A stretch of 64,000 nt of DNA from Draconibacterium aestuarii (GCA_026671195.1 JAPOHD010000027.1:434001-498000), one strand, 5' to 3'; numbered from the stretch's first letter, positions 36,819 to 45,502 are shown. Made by a program: numbers and translations. Notes: generated from the letters alone by a model not told the origin.

Positions 36819-37544
36819 TTATTTTTCATCAGCGAGCTCAAAAACTGCTTCACCTTCCCAGATTATTCTCTCCCGGTGAGGTGATAACGCAGCTTTTATC
36901 ATGGCCTGAGCTACAAGGGCAGCGCTTATTGGGCGGTATTTTTTCAGCATAAATTTTGTAAGAAAAACAATTATCGGAATACTAACCGTTTCTATCATTC
37001 GTTTTTTACTCCTCTCGCCGGTTAACGATGCCGGACGAAGAATTGTAAGTTTTTCAAATCCTATCTGGGCAACTGCATTGTCAAGTTCACCTTTCATTCT
37101 GGTGTAAAATATTTTTGATTTTGGGTTTGCCCCAATCGACGAAACCAGAACATAGTGTTCAATCTCGTTTTCTTTGGCTTTTGTTGCAAATTTCAAATTG
37201 AGGGTGTAATCAATTTCGTATTGTTTTTCTTTGCTGCCGGTTTGTTTTAGTGTAGTTCCCAAAGTCGAAAAAAGAACATCGCCTTTTAATAATTTTTCCC
37301 ACGATTTTTCATCGCCTAAATCAACAATATGTTGTTCCAGTTTCGGGTGTGAAATTTCTGCATCGCGACGAACAAATATTCTGATCTTTTCAAAATGTTC
37401 ATTTTTCAGAAGTTGCAGAATGAGCTGTTGCCCAACCAGCCCGGTGGCACCAATTATGTTGGCTGTAAGTTTATTTTTATTGCCGACCAGCAGAGGAGAA
37501 GCCCTGTGAACATGTTCTTTGTTTTTATTTTGCAGATCTTTCAT
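36819..37544 (-). CDS. NAD(P)-binding (atypical SDR) oxidoreductase
   Basis: About 241 residues with a Rossmann motif ANIIGATGLVGQQLILQLL near the N-terminus, followed by IRIFVRRDAE and YVLVSSIGANPKSKIFYTRMKGELD. This matches the NmrA/HTATIP2-like group of atypical short-chain dehydrogenases, with a YxxxK-like pair (YTRMK). Substrate unknown. ATG 37544 is preferred; an in-frame start 27 bp upstream exists. Confidence 0.8.
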   Translation of the reverse strand: MKDLQNKNKEHVHRASPLLVGNKNKLTANIIGATGLVGQQLILQLLKNEHFEKIRIFVRRDAEISHPKLEQHIVDLGDEKSWEKLLKGDVLFSTLGTTLKQTGSKEKQYEIDYTLNLKFATKAKENEIEHYVLVSSIGANPKSKIFYTRMKGELDNAVAQIGFEKLTILRPASLTGERSKKRMIETVSIPIIVFLTKFMLKKYRPISAALVAQAMIKAALSPHRERIIWEGEAVFELADEK

Positions 37545-37642
37545 GGCTGAATAACATGGTTTTACAAGCAATAATAATTAATTTAATTGTTGCAAGTGCA
37601 ATAAATTAAATCTTATATTGCCTTTAATTTTAAGAAAAAAGT

Positions 37643-38704
37643 ATGAACCTGTTGGACGGCGTTAAATCAGCCGAAATACGGATTACAAAAGAGGTTAAAA
37701 TTCTAAGTGAAATGGTAAGAGACACGGGACTTTCTCTTATCGACAGGATTGAATCTTTTGAAGATATTATGAGTATTGAAGTGGGAGACACTTCACTGAA
37801 CCGGGCTCGTAATCTTGAACGAGAATTAAATATCCGGCAGCTGTATATAAAAAACGAAGGTGAAAATCCTTCGGGTACACAAAAAGACAGAATTGCTTTT
37901 GCCCAGGTTCATGATGCTTTACGGAGAGATTTTAACGTAATTTCATTAGCCACCTGCGGAAACTATGGTGTGGCTGTTGCTTATGCTTCTTTTTTGGCCG
38001 GAATAAAGTGTAGTATTTTTATTCCTGAAACCTATCATACCGAGCGAATCAAAGAAATGGAAAACTTTAATGCCCAGATTCTCCGTTTGCCGGGATTATA
38101 CGAAGACACTGTGGCAGAATCGAGCAGATTGGCTGCCGAAAATGAATGGTACGATGCTAATCCCGGGGGGGTAAACACATCGCTTCAAATAGCCGCATAT
38201 GCCCAAATAGCCGTTGAAATCTACGACCATTTGCGTGATGCTCCTAAATTTGTAGCAGCTCCTGTTTCAAACGGAACTCTGCTGGCTGGTGTTTACCGTG
38301 GTTTTGTCAGTTTATATAAGCGTGGGAAAACATCGCGAATACCCATATTTGTAGCCGGTTCTGCAGCCTATAAAAACCCAATCATTACCTCATTTAAGGC
38401 AGGATTGGACTATTGTAAAGACATTGATCCTAAAGCCATAAAAGAAACCGCAATTAACGAACCGCTTATTAACTGGCACAGTTTCGACGGCAACGAAGCA
38501 CTTTATGCTATTCGCGAATCAGGTGGGGAAGCACAGCATATCAGTGATAAAAAAATGCGTGAGATGAGTAGTTTTTTGCATAAAAAGGAAGGCTATCGGA
38601 TTTTGCCGGCTTCAACATCGGGGTTAATTGCTTTGCTTGGGTTACACGAAAAAAATGAAATGATAAATGATAGATATGTTGCAATTTTAACCGGGAGATA
38701 TTAA
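37643..38704 (+). CDS. Threonine-synthase-like PLP-dependent enzyme
   Basis: A 353-residue fold-type II PLP enzyme. The cofactor lysine is in NPSGTQKDRIA (Lys81), the phosphate/substrate loop is ATCGNYGVAVA (103-113), and a second phosphate loop is PVSNGTLLAGVY. The final PASTSGLIAL is typical of threonine synthase and cysteate synthase relatives. It does beta- or gamma-replacement or elimination on an amino acid in the cytoplasm; the exact substrate is unknown. It is not in a homoserine pathway cluster. It heads the plus-strand run containing DUF1611, PP-loop, creatininase and epimerase genes, but a gap of about 150 bp separates it from them, so co-transcription is likely rather than certain. 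Confidence 0.85.
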   Translation: MNLLDGVKSAEIRITKEVKILSEMVRDTGLSLIDRIESFEDIMSIEVGDTSLNRARNLERELNIRQLYIKNEGENPSGTQKDRIAFAQVHDALRRDFNVISLATCGNYGVAVAYASFLAGIKCSIFIPETYHTERIKEMENFNAQILRLPGLYEDTVAESSRLAAENEWYDANPGGVNTSLQIAAYAQIAVEIYDHLRDAPKFVAAPVSNGTLLAGVYRGFVSLYKRGKTSRIPIFVAGSAAYKNPIITSFKAGLDYCKDIDPKAIKETAINEPLINWHSFDGNEALYAIRESGGEAQHISDKKMREMSSFLHKKEGYRILPASTSGLIALLGLHEKNEMINDRYVAILTGRY

Positions 38705-38858
38705 TAATGAATCCGATATTTTAAATTGTATCACACAAGCGGATGACAGAATTTATGTTCTCAAGGTGGTTCTTGAATCTAATTTCTAAATAAATGAAAC
38801 GAGCATATACAATAATTACACACAGGAGGATAATTCAAAAAAGTTCGAGTTGTATACT

Positions 38859-39959
38859 ATGTCGCTGAGAATAAGCAATATGAATAGTATGAAAAAAGCA
38901 ATTGATGGTAAAGCCCTTGTTTATGCTGATGGTGCGTACAATACTCCCAATGGAAAAACAGCTCACGGTCTGGTTCGTTTTACCGAAAGATACGAGGTGC
39001 TGGGTGTAATTGATAAAAAGTATGCCGGGAAGGATGCTGGAATGGTTTTAGATAACCGAATTTCGCATATTCCTGTATTTCCTGATTTAACAGAGGCCCT
39101 AACATTCCTGGGCAGTGAGAACCAGCCCAAAACGCTGGTAATAGGTTTGGCACCCGATGGCGGGCGCCTACCGGCAGAAGCAAAAAAATGCATTCGGGAG
39201 GCACTTGAAAAATGCATGAACGTTGATAGCGGATTGCACGATTTTTTGTACAAAGACAGAGAATTAATGGCCATTGCCGAAAAGAATAATTGCCGGGTAC
39301 GCGATGTGCGAAAAACACCTGACCGTGACGAATTACATTTTTTTAGCGGGAAAATTGAAGAGGTTGACTGCCTGAAGGTTGCACTGCTTGGAACCGATTC
39401 GGCAATCGGAAAAAGAACAAGCGCCTGGATTATTGTTCATGCTTTCAGAAATGCGGGTTTAAAAGCAGAAATGGTTGGCACCGGCCAAACCGCATGGATG
39501 CAAGGGGCAAAATATACCATGATAATGGATAGTTGTATAAACGATTTTGTTTCGGGCGAAATTGAGCATGCCGTGCACGAAGCATGGAAAACTGAAACTC
39601 CAGATTTAATTGTTATTGAAGGCCAGGGAAGTTTAATGAATCCGGCCTATCCGGGTGGTTTTGAAATTTTAGCCGCCGGAAGACCTGATTTTGTAGTGCT
39701 GCAACATGCCCCCAAAAGAATAGAATACGATGGGTTCCCCGGCTATAAATTACATTCGTTGCAAGAACAAATAAATGCCATTGAAACCATTTCGGGGAAA
39801 AAAGTTATTGCCATTACCGTTAATCACGAAGAAATGGCGAAGAAGGAAATTTTGCCTGCTTGTGCCAGAATTACCCGTGAAACAGGTTTGCCGGCTTTTG
39901 ATGTTCTCGAATACGGAGCTGAGGAATTAGTAAATCTTTTAAAAACATATTTAAAATGA
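38859..39959 (+). CDS. DUF1611 protein (DgcN-like N-acyltransferase candidate)
   Basis: About 366 residues. The N-terminal Rossmann-like part has ALVYADGAYNTPNGKTAHGL, and the C-terminal P-loop-like part has LLGTDSAIGKRTSAW (about 177-191), GTGQTAWMQGA, VIEGQGSLMNPAYPGG and LQHAPKR. All are hallmarks of DUF1611. The characterised DUF1611 member DgcN acetylates D-glutamate on nitrogen, feeding an enolase-superfamily racemase (DgcA). An epimerase gene three positions downstream supports a related role here. Start is uncertain: ATG at 38859, 38880 and 38889 are all possible, and an AGGAGG-like site (38824) lies rather far upstream. The stop overlaps the next gene by 4 bp (ATGA). Confidence 0.82.
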   Translation: MSLRISNMNSMKKAIDGKALVYADGAYNTPNGKTAHGLVRFTERYEVLGVIDKKYAGKDAGMVLDNRISHIPVFPDLTEALTFLGSENQPKTLVIGLAPDGGRLPAEAKKCIREALEKCMNVDSGLHDFLYKDRELMAIAEKNNCRVRDVRKTPDRDELHFFSGKIEEVDCLKVALLGTDSAIGKRTSAWIIVHAFRNAGLKAEMVGTGQTAWMQGAKYTMIMDSCINDFVSGEIEHAVHEAWKTETPDLIVIEGQGSLMNPAYPGGFEILAAGRPDFVVLQHAPKRIEYDGFPGYKLHSLQEQINAIETISGKKVIAITVNHEEMAKKEILPACARITRETGLPAFDVLEYGAEELVNLLKTYLK

Positions 39960-41467
39960 TATCGCTTGACTCGTTTAGAGTTCTAAAAAAACTTTCGGTA
40001 AGAAATATTCATATCGAACCCCGAAAAGTAAAAGGAACCTATGTAGTTGAAAAGCATTCGGGCGAATTAACTTCGTTCGATTTAATCTATTCATACGAGT
40101 CGGCTTACTTTAATAAAAATAATCCTGCCGATGTAAATCTGGCCTCTGCCATGCTGGCACAAGTGGCATTAAATTATGGATTGTTTTTCGATATTATCGA
40201 ATTTGATGGCCTTTTCGATAAAACAGATCAGCGATTTCTTCGTGATATGATGGAGAATACTTCGCGCGAAATCCTGACCAATAAACTGGTTATTAAAAAT
40301 GAATTTCTAAAACCGGCTTTCAACGGATTAAAACCAGAAAAAAGAGACCGTTATACACAAGCTGAACTTGTTTTTACTAGTACGCTGCACAAACAATTAC
40401 AGTTGGAGGCAGGAAATGTAAAAACTGACCGGAATAAATATGCCATTTTAAGTAGCGGCGGAAAAGATAGTTTGCTTACTTACGGAATTGTAAAAGAAAT
40501 TGCCGAACCTTTCCCGGTTTTTATAAACGAAGCAGGAAGGCACTGGTTTACAGCAGTCAATTCATACCGGTATTACAAAAGTATTGAGCCAAATACCGAA
40601 AAACCCTGGTGTAACAGCGACCGTTTGTTTAACTGGATGCTTAAACAGCTTCCATTTATCAAAGAAAATTATGCCAATATTCGAGCCGATATTTATCCTG
40701 TCCGGCTGTGGACTGTTGCTGTATTTTTGTTTGGAGTGCTTCCCGTTGTCAGAAAAAAAGGCATTGGCAATATATTGATTGGCGATGAGTACGATACCAC
40801 GGTAAAAAGTAATTTGCAGGGAATTACCCATTACAACGGACTTTACGACCAAAGCAAATATTTCGACAATTCCATGACTCGCTACTTCCAAAGTAAAAAA
40901 TGGAATATCAATCAGTTTTCAATTCTCCGTAGTTTGTCGGAATTGTTAATTATGAAAGTACTGATAAAAAGATATCCGGAACTTCAGGAACATCAGGTTT
41001 CGTGCCACGCCGCTCACGAAGTAAACGGAAGGATGCACCCCTGTGGAAAATGCGAAAAATGCCGGCGGATAATTGGTATGGTAAAGGCACTCGATGAAAA
41101 CCTGGAGAAATGTGGCTATAATCAAACACAAATTACTTATGGTTTGCAGGCACTTGAAAAACAATCGGTAAAACAAATCGGTAGTGATGCTTCACATCTG
41201 TATTTTTTAATGCTGGATAAAGGCCTGATTGAAGCAAATGAATTTACGAAAAGAGTGGCAAAAAAACATGCTGAAATAACCAAACTACGTTTCGATAAAG
41301 AGCGTAGTACCCTGGAGGATTTGCCTCAATATATACGAAAACCATTGTTTGATATTTTGAGCAAATATGCTGATGGAGCTGTAAAAAGAACGGATAATAA
41401 GTGGATTGATATCCGGCTTGATGACGATTTTTTAAACTCAGTAAATTACAAATTCAATGAAGAATAA
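39956..41467 (+). CDS. PP-loop ATPase with four-cysteine cluster and unknown N-terminal domain (possible MurL-like)
   Basis: A 503-residue protein. Residues 1-160 form a domain I do not recognise. A PP-loop follows at ILSSGGKDSLLTY (164-176), as in ATP-pyrophosphatases that release AMP and PPi. IGDEYDTTV (about 275-283) and the cysteine set C350-x12-C363-x2-C366-x2-C369 (HPCGKCEKC) resemble QueC's zinc site, but the protein is more than twice the length of QueC, and a normal queC exists at 61542-62198. The ATP-dependent C-terminal glutamate epimerase MurL also yields AMP and PPi, so a MurL-like peptide epimerase is possible; this is unproven. It overlaps both neighbours (4 and 11 bp), showing tight translational coupling. 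Confidence 0.75.
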   Translation: MISLDSFRVLKKLSVRNIHIEPRKVKGTYVVEKHSGELTSFDLIYSYESAYFNKNNPADVNLASAMLAQVALNYGLFFDIIEFDGLFDKTDQRFLRDMMENTSREILTNKLVIKNEFLKPAFNGLKPEKRDRYTQAELVFTSTLHKQLQLEAGNVKTDRNKYAILSSGGKDSLLTYGIVKEIAEPFPVFINEAGRHWFTAVNSYRYYKSIEPNTEKPWCNSDRLFNWMLKQLPFIKENYANIRADIYPVRLWTVAVFLFGVLPVVRKKGIGNILIGDEYDTTVKSNLQGITHYNGLYDQSKYFDNSMTRYFQSKKWNINQFSILRSLSELLIMKVLIKRYPELQEHQVSCHAAHEVNGRMHPCGKCEKCRRIIGMVKALDENLEKCGYNQTQITYGLQALEKQSVKQIGSDASHLYFLMLDKGLIEANEFTKRVAKKHAEITKLRFDKERSTLEDLPQYIRKPLFDILSKYADGAVKRTDNKWIDIRLDDDFLNSVNYKFNEE

Positions 41468-42257
41468 AATTGATTACCCGGATTATATGTGGGCTACCTT
41501 AACATGGCCCGAAATTGCCGAACGACTAAAAATAGTGGATACTGCTATTTTGCCTTGTGGATCGATTGAACAACACGGGCCGCATTTACCTTTGGATGTA
41601 GATTATTTTGATTCGGAATATATGGCAAAAAAAGTGGCAGAAGCATGCGCCGATCCAAAACCCTTTGTTCTTCCGCCGGTTCCCTACGGGGTTGCGTATC
41701 ATCACAGCGAATTTAAAGGAACCATTTGTGTTTCGAATAATGCGCTTTCGGCATTGATTTACGATATTGGAATGAGTTTAGCTCATAATGGGATTAAAAA
41801 ACTGGTTATTTTGAACGGACACGGCGACAATGCACCAACCCTGAATTATGCTGCACAAATGATAAATCGTGATGCCAAAATATTTGTATGCGTTGAAACC
41901 GGCGAAACCAGCGATGTGGATTTGTATAATCTGATTGAAACGCAGAACGATATTCATGCCGGTGAAATTGAAACCAGCACCACCTTAGCAATACGTCCTG
42001 AATTGGTGGATATGGACAAGGCTGTTGATGATACTCTCGATTTAGGAAATGAATACCTCGATTTTAATTCGGAACGGGGAGTAAGCTGGTATGTGCACAC
42101 AAAAACCTTAACAAAATCGGGAGTAATGGGAAATGCTACGTTAGCGACTGCCGAAAAAGGACAAAAAATGTGGAAAATCATGATTCGAAAAATGGCAGAA
42201 TTTGTGGAAACCATTAAAAACACGCCTTCTGATAAGTTATTTCAGAACAGGTATTAA
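41457..42257 (+). CDS. Creatininase-family amidohydrolase
   Basis: A 266-residue metal-dependent amidohydrolase. The motifs ILPCGSIEQHGPHLPLDVDY (31-50; Glu38, His40, Asp49), LNGHGDNA (119-126) and HAGEIETS (167-174) provide the binuclear metal site of the creatininase/ArfB family. It hydrolyses a cyclic or linear amide in the cytoplasm. In this operon it is a candidate N-deacylase or lactamase for the products of the DUF1611 and PP-loop enzymes (inference). It overlaps the previous gene by 11 bp. Confidence 0.88.
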   Translation: MKNKIDYPDYMWATLTWPEIAERLKIVDTAILPCGSIEQHGPHLPLDVDYFDSEYMAKKVAEACADPKPFVLPPVPYGVAYHHSEFKGTICVSNNALSALIYDIGMSLAHNGIKKLVILNGHGDNAPTLNYAAQMINRDAKIFVCVETGETSDVDLYNLIETQNDIHAGEIETSTTLAIRPELVDMDKAVDDTLDLGNEYLDFNSERGVSWYVHTKTLTKSGVMGNATLATAEKGQKMWKIMIRKMAEFVETIKNTPSDKLFQNRY

Positions 42258-42299
42258 AATTTGCTGCAGTTTGCATTTTAAACAATTAAATTAATTAAA

Positions 42300-43364
42300 A
42301 TGAAGATCACTGGTGTTGAATATTTTAGGCTGGAAATGCCACTGGCAATTCCTTATACTATTGCCTACGAAACAGTAACAAAAGCTACCAATATTATTCT
42401 GAAAATTGACACCGATAAAGGAATAACGGGCTGGGGTTGTGCTTCGCCCGATAAGGAAGTTACCGGAGAAACTTCTGAAGATGTGATTGAAAATACCGAG
42501 AAGGTCATTACAGGGATTTTAAGGGGGGAGTCTCCTTTTCAGTTAGCAAAAACAATGCATTTGCTAAAACAGCAATTGCCGGGAGCTGCTTCTTCGCTGG
42601 CAATGGTAGATATGGCACTTCACGATCTTTTAGCGCGAAAAGCAAAATTACCGCTTTATCAGGTGTTGGGTGGTTTTCGGCACGAAGTTGAAACCAGTAT
42701 AACCATTGGCATTTTGCCGCTGGCAGAAACCCTGGATCAGGCCCGTTATTACCTCAAAAAGGGATTTTCAATCATCAAACTCAAAGGTGGTTTAAATGTA
42801 AATGCCGATGTTGAGAAGATTATAAAATTGAGAGAAAGGCTAGGTAACGAATTTTTATTGCGTTTTGATGCCAACCAGGGATATTCGCCCGAAGAATCGA
42901 TCGAATTTCTAAACCAGACCAAAAATTCAGGCATCGAAATATTTGAACAGCCCACAAGTCCAAAAAAAGAAGATAAGCTTGAAGTTCTGGCTGGTAATTC
43001 CGATGTTCCGGTAATGGCCGACGAAAGCCTGAAAACACTTAAAGATGCATTTCGGCTCGCAAATAATAATTTAACCGACATGGTGAATATTAAGCTAATG
43101 AAAGTTGGTGGAATACAGGAAGCTCAACACATTAATTCAGTGGCAAAAGCATCGGGGATGGATGTAATGGTGGGATGCATTGATGAGTGTGCATTGGGTA
43201 TTTCGGCGGGTTTGCATTTTACCCTGAGCCGACCAAATATTACCTATGCCGATTTAGATGGCCACCTTGATTTGCTGGAAGATCCTTTTACCGACTTGTT
43301 TAAAATGAAAAACGGAATACTATATCCTTCAAAATATCCGGGATTAGGAAAAATAAATATTTAA
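42300..43364 (+). CDS. Dipeptide epimerase (enolase superfamily, AEE-like)
   Basis: A 354-residue member of the muconate-lactonizing subgroup. The catalytic lysines are IIKLKGG (Lys160/162) and NIKLMKVGG (Lys265). The metal ligands are DANQGY (Asp190), FEQP (Glu216) and ADES (Asp241). The C-terminal ADLDG (Asp318 and Asp320) matches the Asp-x-Asp that binds the dipeptide amino group in L-Ala-D/L-Glu epimerases. It should invert an alpha carbon in a dipeptide or N-acyl amino acid. DgcA, the N-acetyl-D-glutamate racemase, belongs to the same superfamily, so the substrate could be either. The upstream gap is 42 bp and it ends the compact operon. Confidence 0.9.
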   Translation: MKITGVEYFRLEMPLAIPYTIAYETVTKATNIILKIDTDKGITGWGCASPDKEVTGETSEDVIENTEKVITGILRGESPFQLAKTMHLLKQQLPGAASSLAMVDMALHDLLARKAKLPLYQVLGGFRHEVETSITIGILPLAETLDQARYYLKKGFSIIKLKGGLNVNADVEKIIKLRERLGNEFLLRFDANQGYSPEESIEFLNQTKNSGIEIFEQPTSPKKEDKLEVLAGNSDVPVMADESLKTLKDAFRLANNNLTDMVNIKLMKVGGIQEAQHINSVAKASGMDVMVGCIDECALGISAGLHFTLSRPNITYADLDGHLDLLEDPFTDLFKMKNGILYPSKYPGLGKINI

Positions 43365-43405
43365 GGTTAAATAGCAGAAGTGTGTTGAAAATTGTACTCC
43401 GGTTA

Positions 43406-43438
43406 CATGTGAAAAGTATATAATTAGTTTTTCACATG
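43406..43438. other. Perfect inverted repeat after the epimerase gene
   Basis: CATGTGAAAA (43406-43415) pairs perfectly with TTTTCACATG (43429-43438) around a 13-nt AT-rich centre. It lies 42 bp past the epimerase stop and 79 bp before the nucleoside hydrolase start. Without a T-run it may be a factor-binding site for the next gene or a processing hairpin at the operon end. Confidence 0.5.
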
Positions 43439-43516
43439 GAAGAATCGTTGTAAGACGGTTAAAACTCAACGGATAGGTTGGCAGCCGGTGCTGCTCAAAA
43501 AATAAATTATATTGAG

Positions 43517-44515
43517 ATGAAAATTATTTTTGTTGTTATTATTTTGCTTAACGTAGTTGTAGGCTTTGGTTCTACTCAAAAATCAAAGGATTCAGAAAAA
43601 CTTAAAATCCTGATCGACTCGGATGCCAACAACGAACTCGACGACCAGCATGCACTTGCCTATTCATTTCTGAATAAAGAGGTGTTTGATGTAGTTGGTG
43701 TAACAGTAAATAATACGCGAAACGGATACGGAATTCAGGGCCAGTACGATGAGGCAGAACGTATCATTAAACTCTTTGATTTAGAGGAAAAAGTACCGCT
43801 TTTTATGGGGGCTGATAAAAATTACGAGGAAATTGCGCCATTCATTTTACAGCCTGATTTTGACGGACATGCTGCCGTTGATTTTATTATTCAGGAAGCC
43901 ATGAAAATGAAGGATGAAAAACTGATTTTGGTACCCGTTGGAAAACTTACAAATATTGCCCTTGCTTTTCTGAAAGAACCAAGAATTATCGATAAAGTTC
44001 GCGTGGTATGGTTGGGTAGCAATTATCCCGAACCAGGGGAATATAACCTTGTTAACGACATAAGTTCCGTTAATCCTGTAATCGGGTCGGGTGTTGAATT
44101 TGAAATGGTTACGGTTCGTTACAGCCAACCTACAGGTACGGCAGCGGTAACTGTTACTCCCGCTGAAATGAAGGCCAATATGAAAGATGCAGGCCCGGTA
44201 TCATCATCATCAATTATTGGCCGGCATGGAGGCGAATTTAACCGCTTCGGAGATTATTCTTCGCATCTTTTCGAAAAAGCTGAAATGTATGGGAATCCTC
44301 CTTCTCGGGCACTTTTTGATATGGTGGTTCTGGCCATTCTGAAAAATGAAAGCTGGGGGCAAAAAAAGGAAATTCCGGCACCTAAACTGGTTGGTGAAGC
44401 CTGGGAAGATCAGCCCGATAATGCCAATAAAATTGTTATCTGGGAAAACTTCAACCGCGACGCCATTGTAACCGATTTGTTTGAACTGATGAAAAATTCA
44501 ACTCCAAAACAATAG
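43517..44515 (+). CDS. Exported nucleoside hydrolase-like protein
   Basis: A 332-residue protein with a signal peptide (MKIIFVVIILLNVVVGFGS). The Ca2+/ribose-binding start of nucleoside hydrolases appears as IDSDANNELDDQHAL; the classical order is DxDxGxDD, so the Gly is replaced here while the final Asp pair is kept. PVGKLTNIALAF and AALVWLGS-like segments follow, and ALFDMVVLAIL near the end. It probably cleaves N-glycosidic bonds of ribosides in the periplasm, but the altered loop could mean a different glycoside. ATG 43517 was chosen for the signal peptide; an in-frame ATG lies 39 bp upstream. Confidence 0.8.
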   Translation: MKIIFVVIILLNVVVGFGSTQKSKDSEKLKILIDSDANNELDDQHALAYSFLNKEVFDVVGVTVNNTRNGYGIQGQYDEAERIIKLFDLEEKVPLFMGADKNYEEIAPFILQPDFDGHAAVDFIIQEAMKMKDEKLILVPVGKLTNIALAFLKEPRIIDKVRVVWLGSNYPEPGEYNLVNDISSVNPVIGSGVEFEMVTVRYSQPTGTAAVTVTPAEMKANMKDAGPVSSSSIIGRHGGEFNRFGDYSSHLFEKAEMYGNPPSRALFDMVVLAILKNESWGQKKEIPAPKLVGEAWEDQPDNANKIVIWENFNRDAIVTDLFELMKNSTPKQ

Positions 44516-44528
44516 CAGCCCAAAAAAC

Positions 44529-45269
44529 ATGCGCGAAGAGAGGAAGCAACTTGAAGTATTATTGATGCACTATTTTAGGGCTTGTCATCCTGAATTTCCA
44601 TCCGGGCGTGCCGTTCCCTCAGAGTCTCCCGACTTTATTGTTAAAATGAAAAACAAGCATCTGCTGGGAATAGAACTTACCCGCCTGAATCCTGCAAATG
44701 CTTTGGCTCCTGATGCACAGCAGCTCAATCAGATACAACTTCAGGAAGGTATTATTTCAACGGCTAAAGAACTTTTCGAGCATCAGTCTGATCTGAAATT
44801 GTTTGTGAAATTTTTATTTGCAGAAGAAAATCCGTTAAATGCTGACAGGGAAATTGCTGTGGCTGCTATTTCCTCAAATCTGGTACGAAAATACATTCAG
44901 AGTAAAAATAGAAAAAGCTTTTTTAAAGTATCAATTCGTAAAAATGAACTGCCTGCTGGTATCGAAGAAATATTGATTGTGCATCATCCTAAACTGGAAA
45001 CGGCCATATGGGAACGAGCCAATAATCTTGGAGTTTCGAATAATGTGGTGGACGATATTCGACATTCCATTTATAAAAAGGACGAAAAACTCAGGCTTTA
45101 TCAAAAACAACGTCTTAATTATTACTGGTTGTTAATAACCACCGACAGACTCCGAGGAGTAAAAAGTTTTAACCTCCCCAATAAAATTCTGAATCATAAC
45201 TTTCATTCGCGGTTTCAACATGTTTTTTTGTTTGATTTGATCAAGTCCGAAATATACGAGCTCGTGTAA
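44529..45269 (+). CDS. Uncharacterised protein with PD-(D/E)XK-like segment
   Basis: A 246-residue cytoplasmic protein that I do not recognise. Near the N-terminus, ESPDFIVKMKNKHLLGIELTR (about 32-52, key residues Pro-Asp and Glu-x-Thr) resembles the core of PD-(D/E)XK nuclease-fold proteins, with Thr in place of the usual Lys. The rest is rich in Leu, Lys and Arg, with QKQRLNYYWLLITTDRLRG near the end. There is no signal or membrane span. It follows the nucleoside hydrolase gene by 13 bp, so the two are probably co-transcribed. Confidence 0.6.
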   Translation: MREERKQLEVLLMHYFRACHPEFPSGRAVPSESPDFIVKMKNKHLLGIELTRLNPANALAPDAQQLNQIQLQEGIISTAKELFEHQSDLKLFVKFLFAEENPLNADREIAVAAISSNLVRKYIQSKNRKSFFKVSIRKNELPAGIEEILIVHHPKLETAIWERANNLGVSNNVVDDIRHSIYKKDEKLRLYQKQRLNYYWLLITTDRLRGVKSFNLPNKILNHNFHSRFQHVFLFDLIKSEIYELV

Positions 45270-45289
45270 TTCATAAATTCCGCAAGTAT

Positions 45290-45410
45290 TTTTTATTTCC
45301 CCCAGATTACGCTAATTGCCGCACATTTTGTTTCACACAAATGGATGAAATTATTCTCTGTGTAAATCCGTGTTATCTGTGGTCTGTTAAATTCCGTTTG
45401 CGGAATGGAG
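45290..45410. repeat. Possible dispersed intergenic repeat
   Basis: The gap between the unknown protein and the SDR gene contains GATTACGCTAATTGCCGCA (45304-45322) and CTGTGTAAATCCGTGTTAT (45358-45376). Similar GATTACGC/CTGTGTAAATC phrases are familiar from dispersed intergenic repeats in Bacteroidota. Only this one copy is in the window, so the call rests on recollection of the pattern. Confidence 0.3.
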
Positions 45411-45502
45411 GTAATTGGTGAAGATTGTACAAGCACTTGCAAAAATCGGATCAAACAAAACTCCCTTTCGTTCGTAATATTTGCAGACATAAAAGTTGTG
45501 CT

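Noticed and set aside
39956-41467. Second queC gene
   Set aside because: The PP-loop and Cys set fit, but the length, the extra N-terminal domain and the gene context do not, and a standard queC is present at 61542-62198.
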